A stretch of 48,006 nucleotides of DNA from Pseudomonadota bacterium (GTDB taxonomy: Bacteria > Myxococcota_A > Polyangia > Polyangiales > Polyangiaceae). Where the stretch lies: contig JAEYYX010000017.1 of the NCBI GenBank assembly GCA_023428245.1, positions 1-48,006 on the forward strand, in the 5' to 3' direction. Under the pieces are notes generated by a model, which was not told the DNA's origin, did no database searches, and saw only the letters and a program-made list of their open reading frames with translations. Every line of letters begins with the position of its first letter. Positions within the stretch are counted from its first letter, which is position 1. Made by a program: the position numbers and the translations under genes. Of the stretch, positions 9,301 to 16,476 are shown piece by piece.

Positions 9301-11581
9301 CGAGGCCTCGGTGCACAATCGAAAGGACCTCGGACTTGAAGCGGCGTCCGCCGCACTCCGGACAGATCAAGGCCACATCGGCCAGAAACTGCATCTCGAC
9401 AGTCTCGAATCCTTCGCCGCTGCACGCGTCGCAGCGTCCGCCCTCGACGTTGAACGAAAACGTCGAGGGCGTGAACCCCGAGAGGACTGCGGTCGGCTCC
9501 GAAGCAAACCCCTTCCGAACAACGTCCCAGGCCTTCGTATAGGTCGCGGCGTTGCCGCGGGAAGTTCGCCCCAAAGGAGACTGATCGACAAGCTCGACAG
9601 CCGTCACAGCTTCGTCACCGCTGAGCTCGTCGAAGGGTCCTGGAGGCGGGACATCTTCGACCTTCAGTCGACGCGCCAGAGCCCGGTAGAGCACGTCCAC
9701 GAGGAGGCTACTCTTCCCCGAGCCGCTCGGGCCGCTCACACCGGTGATCTGGCCCAAGGGGAACGAGACGCTCACCCGATCCAAGTTGTTCGCGGCCGCG
9801 CCGGAGAGAACGAGCTCACCGCTCGGCTTGTGTTCGGGGCGTGCGCCGAGCTCGAGGGGCAAAAGGGCCCGGCCAGTCGCCGTCTCCGCCGTCAGAAACT
9901 GAGATGGGGGACCGCTCCCGACAATGCGCCCACCCTTTGGTCCCGCCTTCGGGCCGAGTTCGACGATTCGATCAGCAGCGGCGAGCACCGCCGGATCGTG
10001 CTCAATCACAACGACCGCGTTATTCCGCTGCGCGAGCTCTCGGATGAGCACGATCAGCTCATGGACTTCGCCTGGATGGAGCCCGACCGTCGGCTCATCG
10101 AGAACAAACATCGCTCCGTGGAGGGATGTCCCGAGAGCGGCCGTAAGCGTGACCCGCTGCGCTTCGCCGCCGGAAAGGGTCCGAGCCTGACGATCGAGGG
10201 TCAAATAGCCGAGGCCAACCCGCTCGAGGTAGGCGAGTCGCGTCAAGAGCTCACTTCGAAGCAGCTCCCCTTGGGGACTCCTAGCCTCAAGAGCCCACAG
10301 GCGAGCCCGAGCCTCTCGGATCTCGAGCGCGTGGAATTGTCCGAGATCCAGGCCGAGCAGGTGGAAACTGCGGGCGCGCTCGTTCAGCCGAGTCCCCTGA
10401 CAGACCGGGCAAAGATTATACGATCGGTAGCGCGACAAGAGCACCCGAACGTGCATCTTGTAGGCCTTCGTCTCGAGCCACTCGAACCACTCGAGAACCC
10501 CGTGGTACCTTTCGCGTCCGCGCTCCTTCTTGGCCCCGCTCAAGATCAGCGAGCGGGCGCGCTCGCTGAGCGCGCTCCAAGGTTTATCCATCGAGATCTT
10601 CTCGAAAGCACAATAGTCCGCGAGCTGCTTCCGCTCCCACTCCGCTGACTTCCCGCGCCAAGGCCGGATCACTCCTTCCTCGAGGGAGAGGCTATCGTCG
10701 GGGATCACTTTGTCGAGATCGATGCCGAGGATGCGCCCGAAGCCTCGACAGTTCGAACAGGCGCCGAGCGGCGACTCGTAGGAGAAGAACCCGGGGCGCG
10801 GGGCCGGCAGAGACCGCGCACAAACGGGACAAGAGAGCCCGCTCCGAAGCGTCTGCCGCACCGACAAGTCATCCGCCAAAAAGAGCTCCGCCTCGCCCGA
10901 CGCGCCAAACGCGGCCTCGAGCCCGAAGGCCCAGCGGTCCCGATCGACCGGCGTAGCGCGCAGCCGATCCAGAACTACGTGCAGCTTCCCCGCCTTCGTC
11001 GCGACCGAAGGCTTCAGCTCATCGAGATCGTAGAGTTTCTCTTGAACGACGACGCGTCGATGCCCTTCGCGGACAAGGTCGTCACGAGTCCGGAGATAGT
11101 TTTCCTTGTCGCCCACGCCGAGCGGCCTGGTCAGAAGCAAGAGAGCGCCCGAAAATCGCTCGATGACGCGCTCGGCCCCGATCCCAGCGTCGATGTGCAC
11201 GGCCGCTTCGCCGTGATCCGGACAGACTGAAACGGCCTCCTTAGCGAACAAACCCGCGAGGTAGGGCTCGAGGTCGGCCATGGTGGCGACAGTGGATCGG
11301 GAGCTCTTGATGGGTGCGCTCCGGTCCACAGCCACCCCGGCCGCGACCGGATCCAAAGAATCCATCGGGGGCCGCGGCAGTCGCTCAAGAAATTGCCTCG
11401 CGTAAGGGCTGAAGCTCTCGACGAAACGCCTTTGACCCTCTGCGTAGAGGGTGTCGAGAGCTAGGGAGCTCTTCCCCGAGCCGGAAACTCCCGACAAGAC
11501 GAGGACCTCACCTGGCCGAACATCCAAGTCGATTCCGGCCAGATTGTGGGTACGGGCTCCGCGCAATTTCGTGGCGAGCAA
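6362..11581 (-). CDS. uvrA: Tandem UvrA, two UvrA units in one polypeptide
   Basis: Excinuclease ABC subunit A, the damage-recognition ATPase of nucleotide excision repair, but about 1739 residues long against roughly 940 for ordinary UvrA. Two complete units lie head to tail. Four P-loops of the GxSGSGKS(S/T) type fall near residues 34, 617, 960 and 1443, and four LSGGE signatures near 468, 808, 1293 and 1632, each followed by VLDEP. CxxC zinc-finger pairs are visible, for example CDACSGEG with CPECGG in unit 1 and CETCAGQG with CPTCDG in unit 2. Fused UvrA of this size is known from several bacterial phyla; a single-length uvrA usually occurs elsewhere in such genomes. The frame is open to 12097, but that part is antisense to the next gene. 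UvrA homology starts near LATKLRGARTHNL, so the TTG at 11581 is used, without a good SD. The start is uncertain. Confidence 0.93.
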   Translation of the reverse strand: MLATKLRGARTHNLAGIDLDVRPGEVLVLSGVSGSGKSSLALDTLYAEGQRRFVESFSPYARQFLERLPRPPMDSLDPVAAGVAVDRSAPIKSSRSTVATMADLEPYLAGLFAKEAVSVCPDHGEAAVHIDAGIGAERVIERFSGALLLLTRPLGVGDKENYLRTRDDLVREGHRRVVVQEKLYDLDELKPSVATKAGKLHVVLDRLRATPVDRDRWAFGLEAAFGASGEAELFLADDLSVRQTLRSGLSCPVCARSLPAPRPGFFSYESPLGACSNCRGFGRILGIDLDKVIPDDSLSLEEGVIRPWRGKSAEWERKQLADYCAFEKISMDKPWSALSERARSLILSGAKKERGRERYHGVLEWFEWLETKAYKMHVRVLLSRYRSYNLCPVCQGTRLNERARSFHLLGLDLGQFHALEIREARARLWALEARSPQGELLRSELLTRLAYLERVGLGYLTLDRQARTLSGGEAQRVTLTAALGTSLHGAMFVLDEPTVGLHPGEVHELIVLIRELAQRNNAVVVIEHDPAVLAAADRIVELGPKAGPKGGRIVGSGPPSQFLTAETATGRALLPLELGARPEHKPSGELVLSGAAANNLDRVSVSFPLGQITGVSGPSGSGKSSLLVDVLYRALARRLKVEDVPPPGPFDELSGDEAVTAVELVDQSPLGRTSRGNAATYTKAWDVVRKGFASEPTAVLSGFTPSTFSFNVEGGRCDACSGEGFETVEMQFLADVALICPECGGRRFKSEVLSIVHRGLDISQTLELSVDEALERFADSATIRRALTPLAMLGLGYLKIGQPLSTLSGGEAQRLKLARALASPQRGCVYVLDEPSAGLHADEVRLLVRAFDILVQAGATVLFVDHDLELLKAADHVLELGPGGGNSGGRLVFSGSPSGLFEKDTATARALRAQASGSAVVPPPEERTLSEPAIVVRGAREHTLRGVDAFIPHGKLTTVTGPSGSGKSTLAFDVVFAEGQRRFLETLTPYARRFLPTLPRPDVDAIDGVPPSIALEQRTTRVGTRSTVATVTEVAHFLRLAFAKLGTFYCPEHDVPIEQRSAEDLFSELGRIRDKGDLLAPAVRGRKGSYAEVFRAAAAAEIPWAIADGRRVATEKPPRLAKTREHTIELVIAEGVRFDRLDQELFARALGWGRGSVVVRQGPRSRVLSLVGSCPECGFSMGDVDPRYFSFNTKQGQCATCEGIGRVDEGVCEDCGGTRLSPFARRARLLGRTYPEIVDESVGQARKFLTRLETKCGRREIAEPIARELLRRLEFLGEVGLDYLSLSRDAQTLSGGEMQRLRLAAQLGSGLTGALYVLDEPTIGLHPTDTGRLLNNLRKLVDAGSTVLMVEHDEDAITAADYVIDMGPGGGRGGGQIIAQGPPAVVLSHPASKTASALRGQKKPRKTRDLAAEFVELKGASLHNLTGVTAKIPVGRMTVACGVSGSGKSSLIGGVLLPAVRRELGLAHDTPGPYQSLVGQKAWKRAIAVDQSPIGRTSRSVPATFLGIFDEIRALYARIPEAQVRGLDKTRFSFNSTSGGRCETCAGQGVLSHEMSFLPDVVTVCPTCDGLRFDERTLAVTYRRLSIGQILQLTAEEALEVFAAHPKILAPLRVLVDLGAGYIQLGQSSATLSGGEAQRLKLAAELCAGAKHEPTLYVLDEPTTGLHIADVERLIAVLDRLIERGDTLVIIEHHPLVLRSADWLIELGPGGGPDGGRIVAEGPPSQVKKLKTRSASLLV

Positions 11582-11668
11582 GGTGCGGAGGTCTTGGCAC
11601 GAGGCCGGGCAATCACCAAGCCCCCTCGGCTCTACCGTTTTCGCCCTGGCCAGCCTATGACTTCTGCC
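11582..11668. other. Short divergent intergenic region, uvrA / EF-hand gene
   Basis: Eighty-seven bases separate the chosen uvrA start from the EF-hand gene start. Both promoters must lie here or inside the neighbouring coding ends. No SOS (LexA-type) box was recognised by eye. Confidence 0.4.
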
Positions 11669-13903
11669 ATGAGTGGAGAGCCATTTCGCTTCTTTCGGGC
11701 TGGTGGGGTCGATCAAGTACAACTCCGAACGGGGCGCGACCTCGTCCGCTTGAAAGATCTCGATCAGAAATTGTGGGTCGCGTTGTCTTGCCCCGTCGCC
11801 GGACTCCATCTCGACGAGCGCACGCTCTCGCTCATCGACACCAACAAGGACGGTCGGGTGCGCGCGCCCGAGTTGCTCGCGGCCATCGAATGGACCGCGA
11901 AGCAGCTCAAGAACCCTGACGAAATCGGCAAGCCCGACCCCCTCGCCTTGGACGCGATCGACGACGGAGTGCCGGAAGGGAAGCTCATCTCCGAGACGGC
12001 GCGAGCACTCCTCCGCAGCCTGGACCAGCCCGACGCCACAGCAATCTCGGTCGAAGAAGTTCAGGCGGCCCTCGATGCCTTCAACAAGCGACCTCAAAAC
12101 GGCGACGGCATCGTCCCTCCCTCACAAATCAATGACGCCGATCTCTCCGCCCTCGCCACCACCATCTTGGGCGGCATCGAGAGCCCCAAGACCGATCGCT
12201 CCGGAGAGCCGGGCATCACACGCGACGACATCGAACTCTTCTTCTCGGACGCGACCGCCCGCCTCGCTTGGCTCAAGGCAGGATCTGCTAGCGATGTCGC
12301 ACGCTTGGGTCTTGAAACGGGCGGCGCCTACGAAGCGCTACGTGCGGTTCGAGCGAAGATCGAAGACTACTTCACCCGCGTGCACGTAGCCGCCTTCGAT
12401 GCTCGCGCCCTCGTCGCAATGAACCGCGACGAAGCGACCTTCGTCGCGCTCGGCGCCGGCACCTTGAGCGAAAGCCAAGAGGAGCTCTCGAACTTGCCCA
12501 TCGCCCACGTCACGCTCACGGTCGAGGTTCCGCTCAAGGACGGAGTGAACCCCGCTTGGCGTGCCCGCATGCGCGCCTTCGAAGAGAAGGTTGTCAGGCC
12601 TCTCATCGGTGAGCGAACGACCCTCAGCGAGAGCGAATATCAGACGATCGTCCACGCGCTCACTCCCTACGGCGACTGGCTCGCGGGTGAGCCTGTTTCT
12701 CGTTACCGCGAGTTACCCGCGGCGGATTTCGAACGCGCAGTCGACGGAGGGCTCAAAGAGAAGCTGCTCGACATCATCGCGAGCGATGAAGGCGCGAGCG
12801 ACCAAGCCGGCGCCATCGAGGACGTCGAGAAGCTCGTCCGCTACAAGCGCGACCTGCTCACCCTCGCGAACAACTTCGTCGCCTTCCGCGACTTCTACCA
12901 GCCCGGAAAAGTCGCCATTTTCCAGCAGGGGACCCTCTATCTCGACCAGAGGGCGCTCACGCTGGTGCTCCGCGTCAACGATGCGGCGAAACACGCCACC
13001 TTGGCGCCCCTCGCGGCGACCTATCTCGTCTACTGCGACGTGAAAAGCGTCGACGGTCAGACCATGTCGATCGTCGCGGGCGTGACCAACGGCGATGTTG
13101 ATAATCTCATGGTGGGCCGGAACGGTCTCTTCTACGACCGCGAAGGGCGCGACTGGGACGCGACCATCACACGCATCGTCGATAGTCCCATCAGCGTCCG
13201 CCAGGCGTTCTGGTCTCCCTACAAAAAGGTCATTCGCCTCATCGAAGAGCAGGTGAACAAACGGGCGGCGGAGGCGGCCGCGAAGTCGGAGAGTAACGTC
13301 CTTTCGAAGGCAACCGAGACCGAAGCGAATATCGCAGAAGGAAAGAAGCCCGCGGGAGTTGAGCCGCCCAAGAAGCTCGACATTGGCATCGTAGCGGCTC
13401 TCGGTGTCGCCGTCGGTGGCATCACCGCAGCCCTCGGCGTGTTCGTTCAGGCCTTCTTTGGCCTCGGGATTTGGATGCCGCTCGGCGTACTTGGCTTGCT
13501 CCTGCTCATCAGCGGCCCCTCGATGGCCGTGGCCTGGCTCAAGCTCAGGCGCCGCAACATCGGCCCTCTTCTCGACGCGAACGGTTGGGCAGTGAACGTA
13601 TTGCCTCGGATCAACATCTCCCTGGGCAACTCTTTCACAACGCTCGCCTGCGTCCCGCGGGGCGCGCCGCGCGATCTTGCCGATCCCTTCGCAGACAAGA
13701 AGGTCCACTGGGGCCGCTGGCTCCTTCTCATCGTTGTGCTCGGGCTCGCCCTCGCCTGGCTGCTCGGCAAACTTGACGGCTTCTTGCCGCTTCATTTCCA
13801 AAAGGCGACGGTCCTCCCGAACTTCCCCGCAGCTCCTATCGAGACGCCGGCGGAGGCTCCTCCGCCCGCCGCAGCCGTCCCCGAGGCTCCGGTAGCTCCG
13901 TAA
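11669..13903 (+). CDS. Conserved EF-hand membrane protein, function unknown
   Basis: A 744-residue protein with no assigned function. The N-terminal part begins PFRFFRAGGVDQVQL and holds a textbook 12-residue calcium loop, DTNKDGRVRAPE (57-68), followed by degenerate loops around QNGDGIVPP and DRSGEPGITRDD. A long soluble middle part follows, with a tract rich in Ala, Glu and Lys before the membrane. Three hydrophobic segments lie at about 571-600, 601-624 and 682-701, and the C-terminus is a Pro/Ala tail. From memory, similar proteins with the FRAGG-DQV start and LDQKLWVALSCP block occur in Geobacter-like and other bacteria as conserved hypotheticals. No signal peptide is seen, so the large N-terminal part is probably cytoplasmic. 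ATG 11669 is used; ATG 11657 is four codons upstream. It is divergent from uvrA and convergent with nnr. Confidence 0.8.
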   Translation: MSGEPFRFFRAGGVDQVQLRTGRDLVRLKDLDQKLWVALSCPVAGLHLDERTLSLIDTNKDGRVRAPELLAAIEWTAKQLKNPDEIGKPDPLALDAIDDGVPEGKLISETARALLRSLDQPDATAISVEEVQAALDAFNKRPQNGDGIVPPSQINDADLSALATTILGGIESPKTDRSGEPGITRDDIELFFSDATARLAWLKAGSASDVARLGLETGGAYEALRAVRAKIEDYFTRVHVAAFDARALVAMNRDEATFVALGAGTLSESQEELSNLPIAHVTLTVEVPLKDGVNPAWRARMRAFEEKVVRPLIGERTTLSESEYQTIVHALTPYGDWLAGEPVSRYRELPAADFERAVDGGLKEKLLDIIASDEGASDQAGAIEDVEKLVRYKRDLLTLANNFVAFRDFYQPGKVAIFQQGTLYLDQRALTLVLRVNDAAKHATLAPLAATYLVYCDVKSVDGQTMSIVAGVTNGDVDNLMVGRNGLFYDREGRDWDATITRIVDSPISVRQAFWSPYKKVIRLIEEQVNKRAAEAAAKSESNVLSKATETEANIAEGKKPAGVEPPKKLDIGIVAALGVAVGGITAALGVFVQAFFGLGIWMPLGVLGLLLLISGPSMAVAWLKLRRRNIGPLLDANGWAVNVLPRINISLGNSFTTLACVPRGAPRDLADPFADKKVHWGRWLLLIVVLGLALAWLLGKLDGFLPLHFQKATVLPNFPAAPIETPAEAPPPAAAVPEAPVAP

Positions 13904-13910
13904 TCGGCTC

Positions 13911-13943
13911 AAAAAGAAGGGCGCGGCCTTCCTTGCCGCGCCC
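13911..13943 (-). terminator. Rho-independent terminator for nnr (leftward)
   Basis: A perfect nine-base-pair stem, GGGCGCGGC at 13919-13927 with GCCGCGCCC at 13935-13943, closes a seven-base loop. On the minus strand the stem is followed by TTCTTTTTG. It lies about 60 bases past the nnr stop and therefore ends the leftward operon. It may also slow rightward transcripts of the EF-hand gene. Confidence 0.8.
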
Positions 13944-14004
13944 GCGCGCTCCTCACAGCTGCCGATAGAGCGCGTTTCGCTCTCGCTATCCCCCTCCCGT
14001 AAGC

Positions 14005-15705
14005 TCACTTCTCTGAGACAGCCGCTGCCCCGCGCTTCTCAGAGAGCGGAGCCTCAGAAACCTGAGCGGCATCGGGAAGACCGAGCAGGCGCCTGCGTAC
14101 GAGCGGGATCCGGTCTGCGAGATCGGAGGCGAGGCAGCCCGAGTCGGAGAACTCCTGCTCGAACTGCTCGCCCGCGAGCCCGTGGAGCCCGACCCCCAGC
14201 GCAGCAAGCTCCTGCGTTGCCTGCACGCTCAGCACCTCACCGGCGGGCCGCTCGGCCAAGAGCGTACCCAAGATCCCGGCCAGCACGTCGCCCGAACCGG
14301 CCGTGGCCATACAAGGACTGCCGAGGGCGTTGACGAGGGGAGGACGATCGGGAGCGGCAATGATGGTGCGGGAACCCTTGAGCACGACGACAGCCTGACT
14401 GCGATCGGCAAGGGCCTGAGCTGCGCCGAAACGGTCGGCTTCGACGCGCGCGGCGGTCGTATCGAGCAAGGCGGCGGCTTCGCCTGAGTGAGGAGTCAGG
14501 ATCAGGGGCACGCCGCTTTCTCGGAGCAGGCGGAGCTTGTGGAGGCGGCCGACGCTCAAGCGAAGTCCATCCGCATCGACGACCACCCGCCGCGGATCGT
14601 CCGCGAGGGCTCGGTGCGCGAGGCGAGAAATCTCCTCCGCCTGAGGGCCTCGTCCGAGTCCGGGACCGAAGACGATAGCGCGCGCCTTCCCGAGATCGAG
14701 ATGACCAACCTGGCTCGGATCGTAGGCACGCGTCATGACCTCGAGAACTTCTTGCTCGAGCGCACGAGCTCCTTCTGCGCAGGTGTGAATGACCGCGAGA
14801 CCAGCTCCCGCGCGAAGCGCTGCCCGCGCACACAGATGAGCGGCACCGACCATCCCCGGAGATCCACCAATGATGAGCACTTCGCCGGCCTGCCACTTAT
14901 GCAGAGTCACGGAGCGAGGCGCGATCCAAGCGCGGAGATCGTTCTCTTCCGTGAGATAGGCCACCGGCGGGCGATCATCGGAGGGGATCGCGGGAACACC
15001 GAGGTTCGCCAGCGTGATGCGCCCGGCGTATTCGTGGCCAAAAGTCGTGAGCAGTCCCCGCTTGATGAAGCCGAAGGTGATCGTCTGCTCTGCACGAACC
15101 GCGACGAAGCCTCGCGGGCCTTCGTGCACACAACCGCGATCGGCGTCGAACCCCGACGGCACGTCGAGCGCCACCACGCTCGCCGAGTGCTCGTTCATGG
15201 CCTCGATCAGCTCTGCCAGGCTCTCGTCCACCGGACCTCGAACCCCGGTCCCGAGCAGAGCGTCCACGATGACGGAACCGGTGAACTCGCCGATCGCCTG
15301 CCGTGATGCGGATTCGATCGTTCCGCCCACGGCGAGCCACGCCTCGGCCGCGATGCGCGCGTCTCCTTTCAGAGACGGCGCCTCCCGTACGGCGAGAACG
15401 CGCACCTTGGCTCCTCGGCCAACGAGGTGACGCGCGACGACGAACCCGTCGCCGCCGTTGTTCCCCGGACCGCACAAGATCAAATACTCGGTTCCATCGA
15501 GGGAGCGCTCGTCGGCGCAGCGAACACAGCTCCCGCGCACACTCGTCGGTCGCACCCGCCCTTCGGTCCGTGGCCGCTCCTTTTGGCCGAGAATATGCGC
15601 GGCGCCGCGGCCGGCATTCTCCATGAGCACGATCCCCGGCACGCCCCGCGCAATGAGCCCGGAATCGAAGGCCTGCATCTCCGCCACACCGAGGACAGCT
15701 CTCAT
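14005..15705 (-). CDS. nnr: Bifunctional NAD(P)HX epimerase / ADP-dependent dehydratase
   Basis: A 566-residue metabolite-repair enzyme. The N-terminal NnrE domain epimerises R-NAD(P)HX, and the C-terminal NnrD domain dehydrates the S form using ADP, restoring NAD(P)H. In NnrE, ENAGRG, LCGPGNNGGDGFVVARHL and DVPSGFDADRG are visible. NnrD begins around LHKWQAGEVLIIGGSPGM and contains FGPGLGRGPQ, LTPHSGEAAALL and the ATAGSGDVLAGILG nucleotide-binding block (family consensus ATGGSGDVL). Between the first two NnrE motifs lies an extra stretch of about 35 residues with two Cys that the family does not need. The ATG has GAGAGGGAAGG directly upstream. It follows pdxJ after 30 bases and is probably the last gene of the operon; a terminator lies beyond it. 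Confidence 0.93.
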   Translation of the reverse strand: MRAVLGVAEMQAFDSGLIARGVPGIVLMENAGRGAAHILGQKERPRTEGRVRPTSVRGSCVRCADERSLDGTEYLILCGPGNNGGDGFVVARHLVGRGAKVRVLAVREAPSLKGDARIAAEAWLAVGGTIESASRQAIGEFTGSVIVDALLGTGVRGPVDESLAELIEAMNEHSASVVALDVPSGFDADRGCVHEGPRGFVAVRAEQTITFGFIKRGLLTTFGHEYAGRITLANLGVPAIPSDDRPPVAYLTEENDLRAWIAPRSVTLHKWQAGEVLIIGGSPGMVGAAHLCARAALRAGAGLAVIHTCAEGARALEQEVLEVMTRAYDPSQVGHLDLGKARAIVFGPGLGRGPQAEEISRLAHRALADDPRRVVVDADGLRLSVGRLHKLRLLRESGVPLILTPHSGEAAALLDTTAARVEADRFGAAQALADRSQAVVVLKGSRTIIAAPDRPPLVNALGSPCMATAGSGDVLAGILGTLLAERPAGEVLSVQATQELAALGVGLHGLAGEQFEQEFSDSGCLASDLADRIPLVRRRLLGLPDAAQVSEAPLSEKRGAAAVSEK

Positions 15706-15735
15706 CCTTCCCTCTCGTGGCGCCCGACCGGACGC

Positions 15736-16476
15736 CTAAATCTTCATCGCCACCAGGAGATCCCGGACCGCTGGACCGAGCCCCTTCATCACTGCATCAC
15801 ATACCACAGAATGGCCAATGTTCAGCTCCACCATGTGCGGAATCGCGACGATGGGTCCAACATTTTCGATATTGAGTCCGTGACCAGCCGCAAGATGAAG
15901 CCCGAGTTCGTGGGAGAGTTCGGCACAGGCGACGAAGCGCTCGAGAAACCTTGGTCGCTCTGGAGCTGCAGCCTCGGCGTAGTGGCCCGTGTGGAGCTCG
16001 ACCTGGACGGCGCCGAGCTCCGGCGCCACGCGAACTTGCGCGGGATCGGCCTCGATGAACAGGCTCAAGCGAGCGCCAGCGTCCACGCAGGCCGCGGCCA
16101 CTCGTTCAATCGCCCCGCGGGTCAGAATCGCGTCGAGGCCTCCCTCGGTCGTACGCTCATTTCGCTTCTCGGGCACGAGAGTCACCATGTCCGGGCGAAT
16201 GCGCCGAACGATGTCACACATCTCGTCCGTCGCCGCCATCTCGAGGTTCAAGATCGAATCGGCGCGCCCAGCCCTCCCGCCCGGGCCCAAGAGCTCGCGC
16301 AGACGCTCCACGTCGAGGTCTCGGATATGGCGCCGATCCTCGCGCAAGTGCACGGTGATGCCTTGAGCGCCAGCTTCCAGGCAGAGCTCCGCGGCTTGGA
16401 CGATATCTGGATAGGAAGTGTCGCGTTGGTTTCGGAGCGTCGCGACGTGATCAATGTTCACGTGAAGGCGGATCAC
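15736..16476 (-). CDS. pdxJ: Pyridoxine 5'-phosphate synthase
   Basis: PdxJ condenses 1-deoxyxylulose 5-phosphate with 3-amino-2-oxopropyl phosphate to form pyridoxine 5'-phosphate, the last step of the DXP-dependent vitamin B6 route. The 246-residue length is typical. Visible marks are the N-terminal NIDHVATLRNQR with the catalytic His, GITVHLREDRRHI, NLEMAATDEM with the catalytic Glu, TLVPEKRNERTTEGG, and AAGHGLNIENVGP near the end with the second His. The start ATG overlaps the S41 protease stop by four bases, so the two are co-transcribed and probably translationally coupled. In many related genomes acpS sits between pdxJ and nnr; it is absent here. Confidence 0.97.
   Translation of the reverse strand: MIRLHVNIDHVATLRNQRDTSYPDIVQAAELCLEAGAQGITVHLREDRRHIRDLDVERLRELLGPGGRAGRADSILNLEMAATDEMCDIVRRIRPDMVTLVPEKRNERTTEGGLDAILTRGAIERVAAACVDAGARLSLFIEADPAQVRVAPELGAVQVELHTGHYAEAAAPERPRFLERFVACAELSHELGLHLAAGHGLNIENVGPIVAIPHMVELNIGHSVVCDAVMKGLGPAVRDLLVAMKI

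Noticed and set aside
8954..10648. 564-residue plus-strand frame inside uvrA
   Set aside because: Antisense to conserved UvrA ATPase motifs; Arg/Glu-rich composition of a shadow frame.
11582..12097. N-terminal extension of uvrA
   Set aside because: Antisense to the EF-hand gene, and homology begins only near the TTG at 11581.
12713..14008. 431-residue minus-strand frame opposite the EF-hand gene
   Set aside because: Antisense to a conserved protein; it also overlaps the terminator of nnr, and its composition is that of a shadow.
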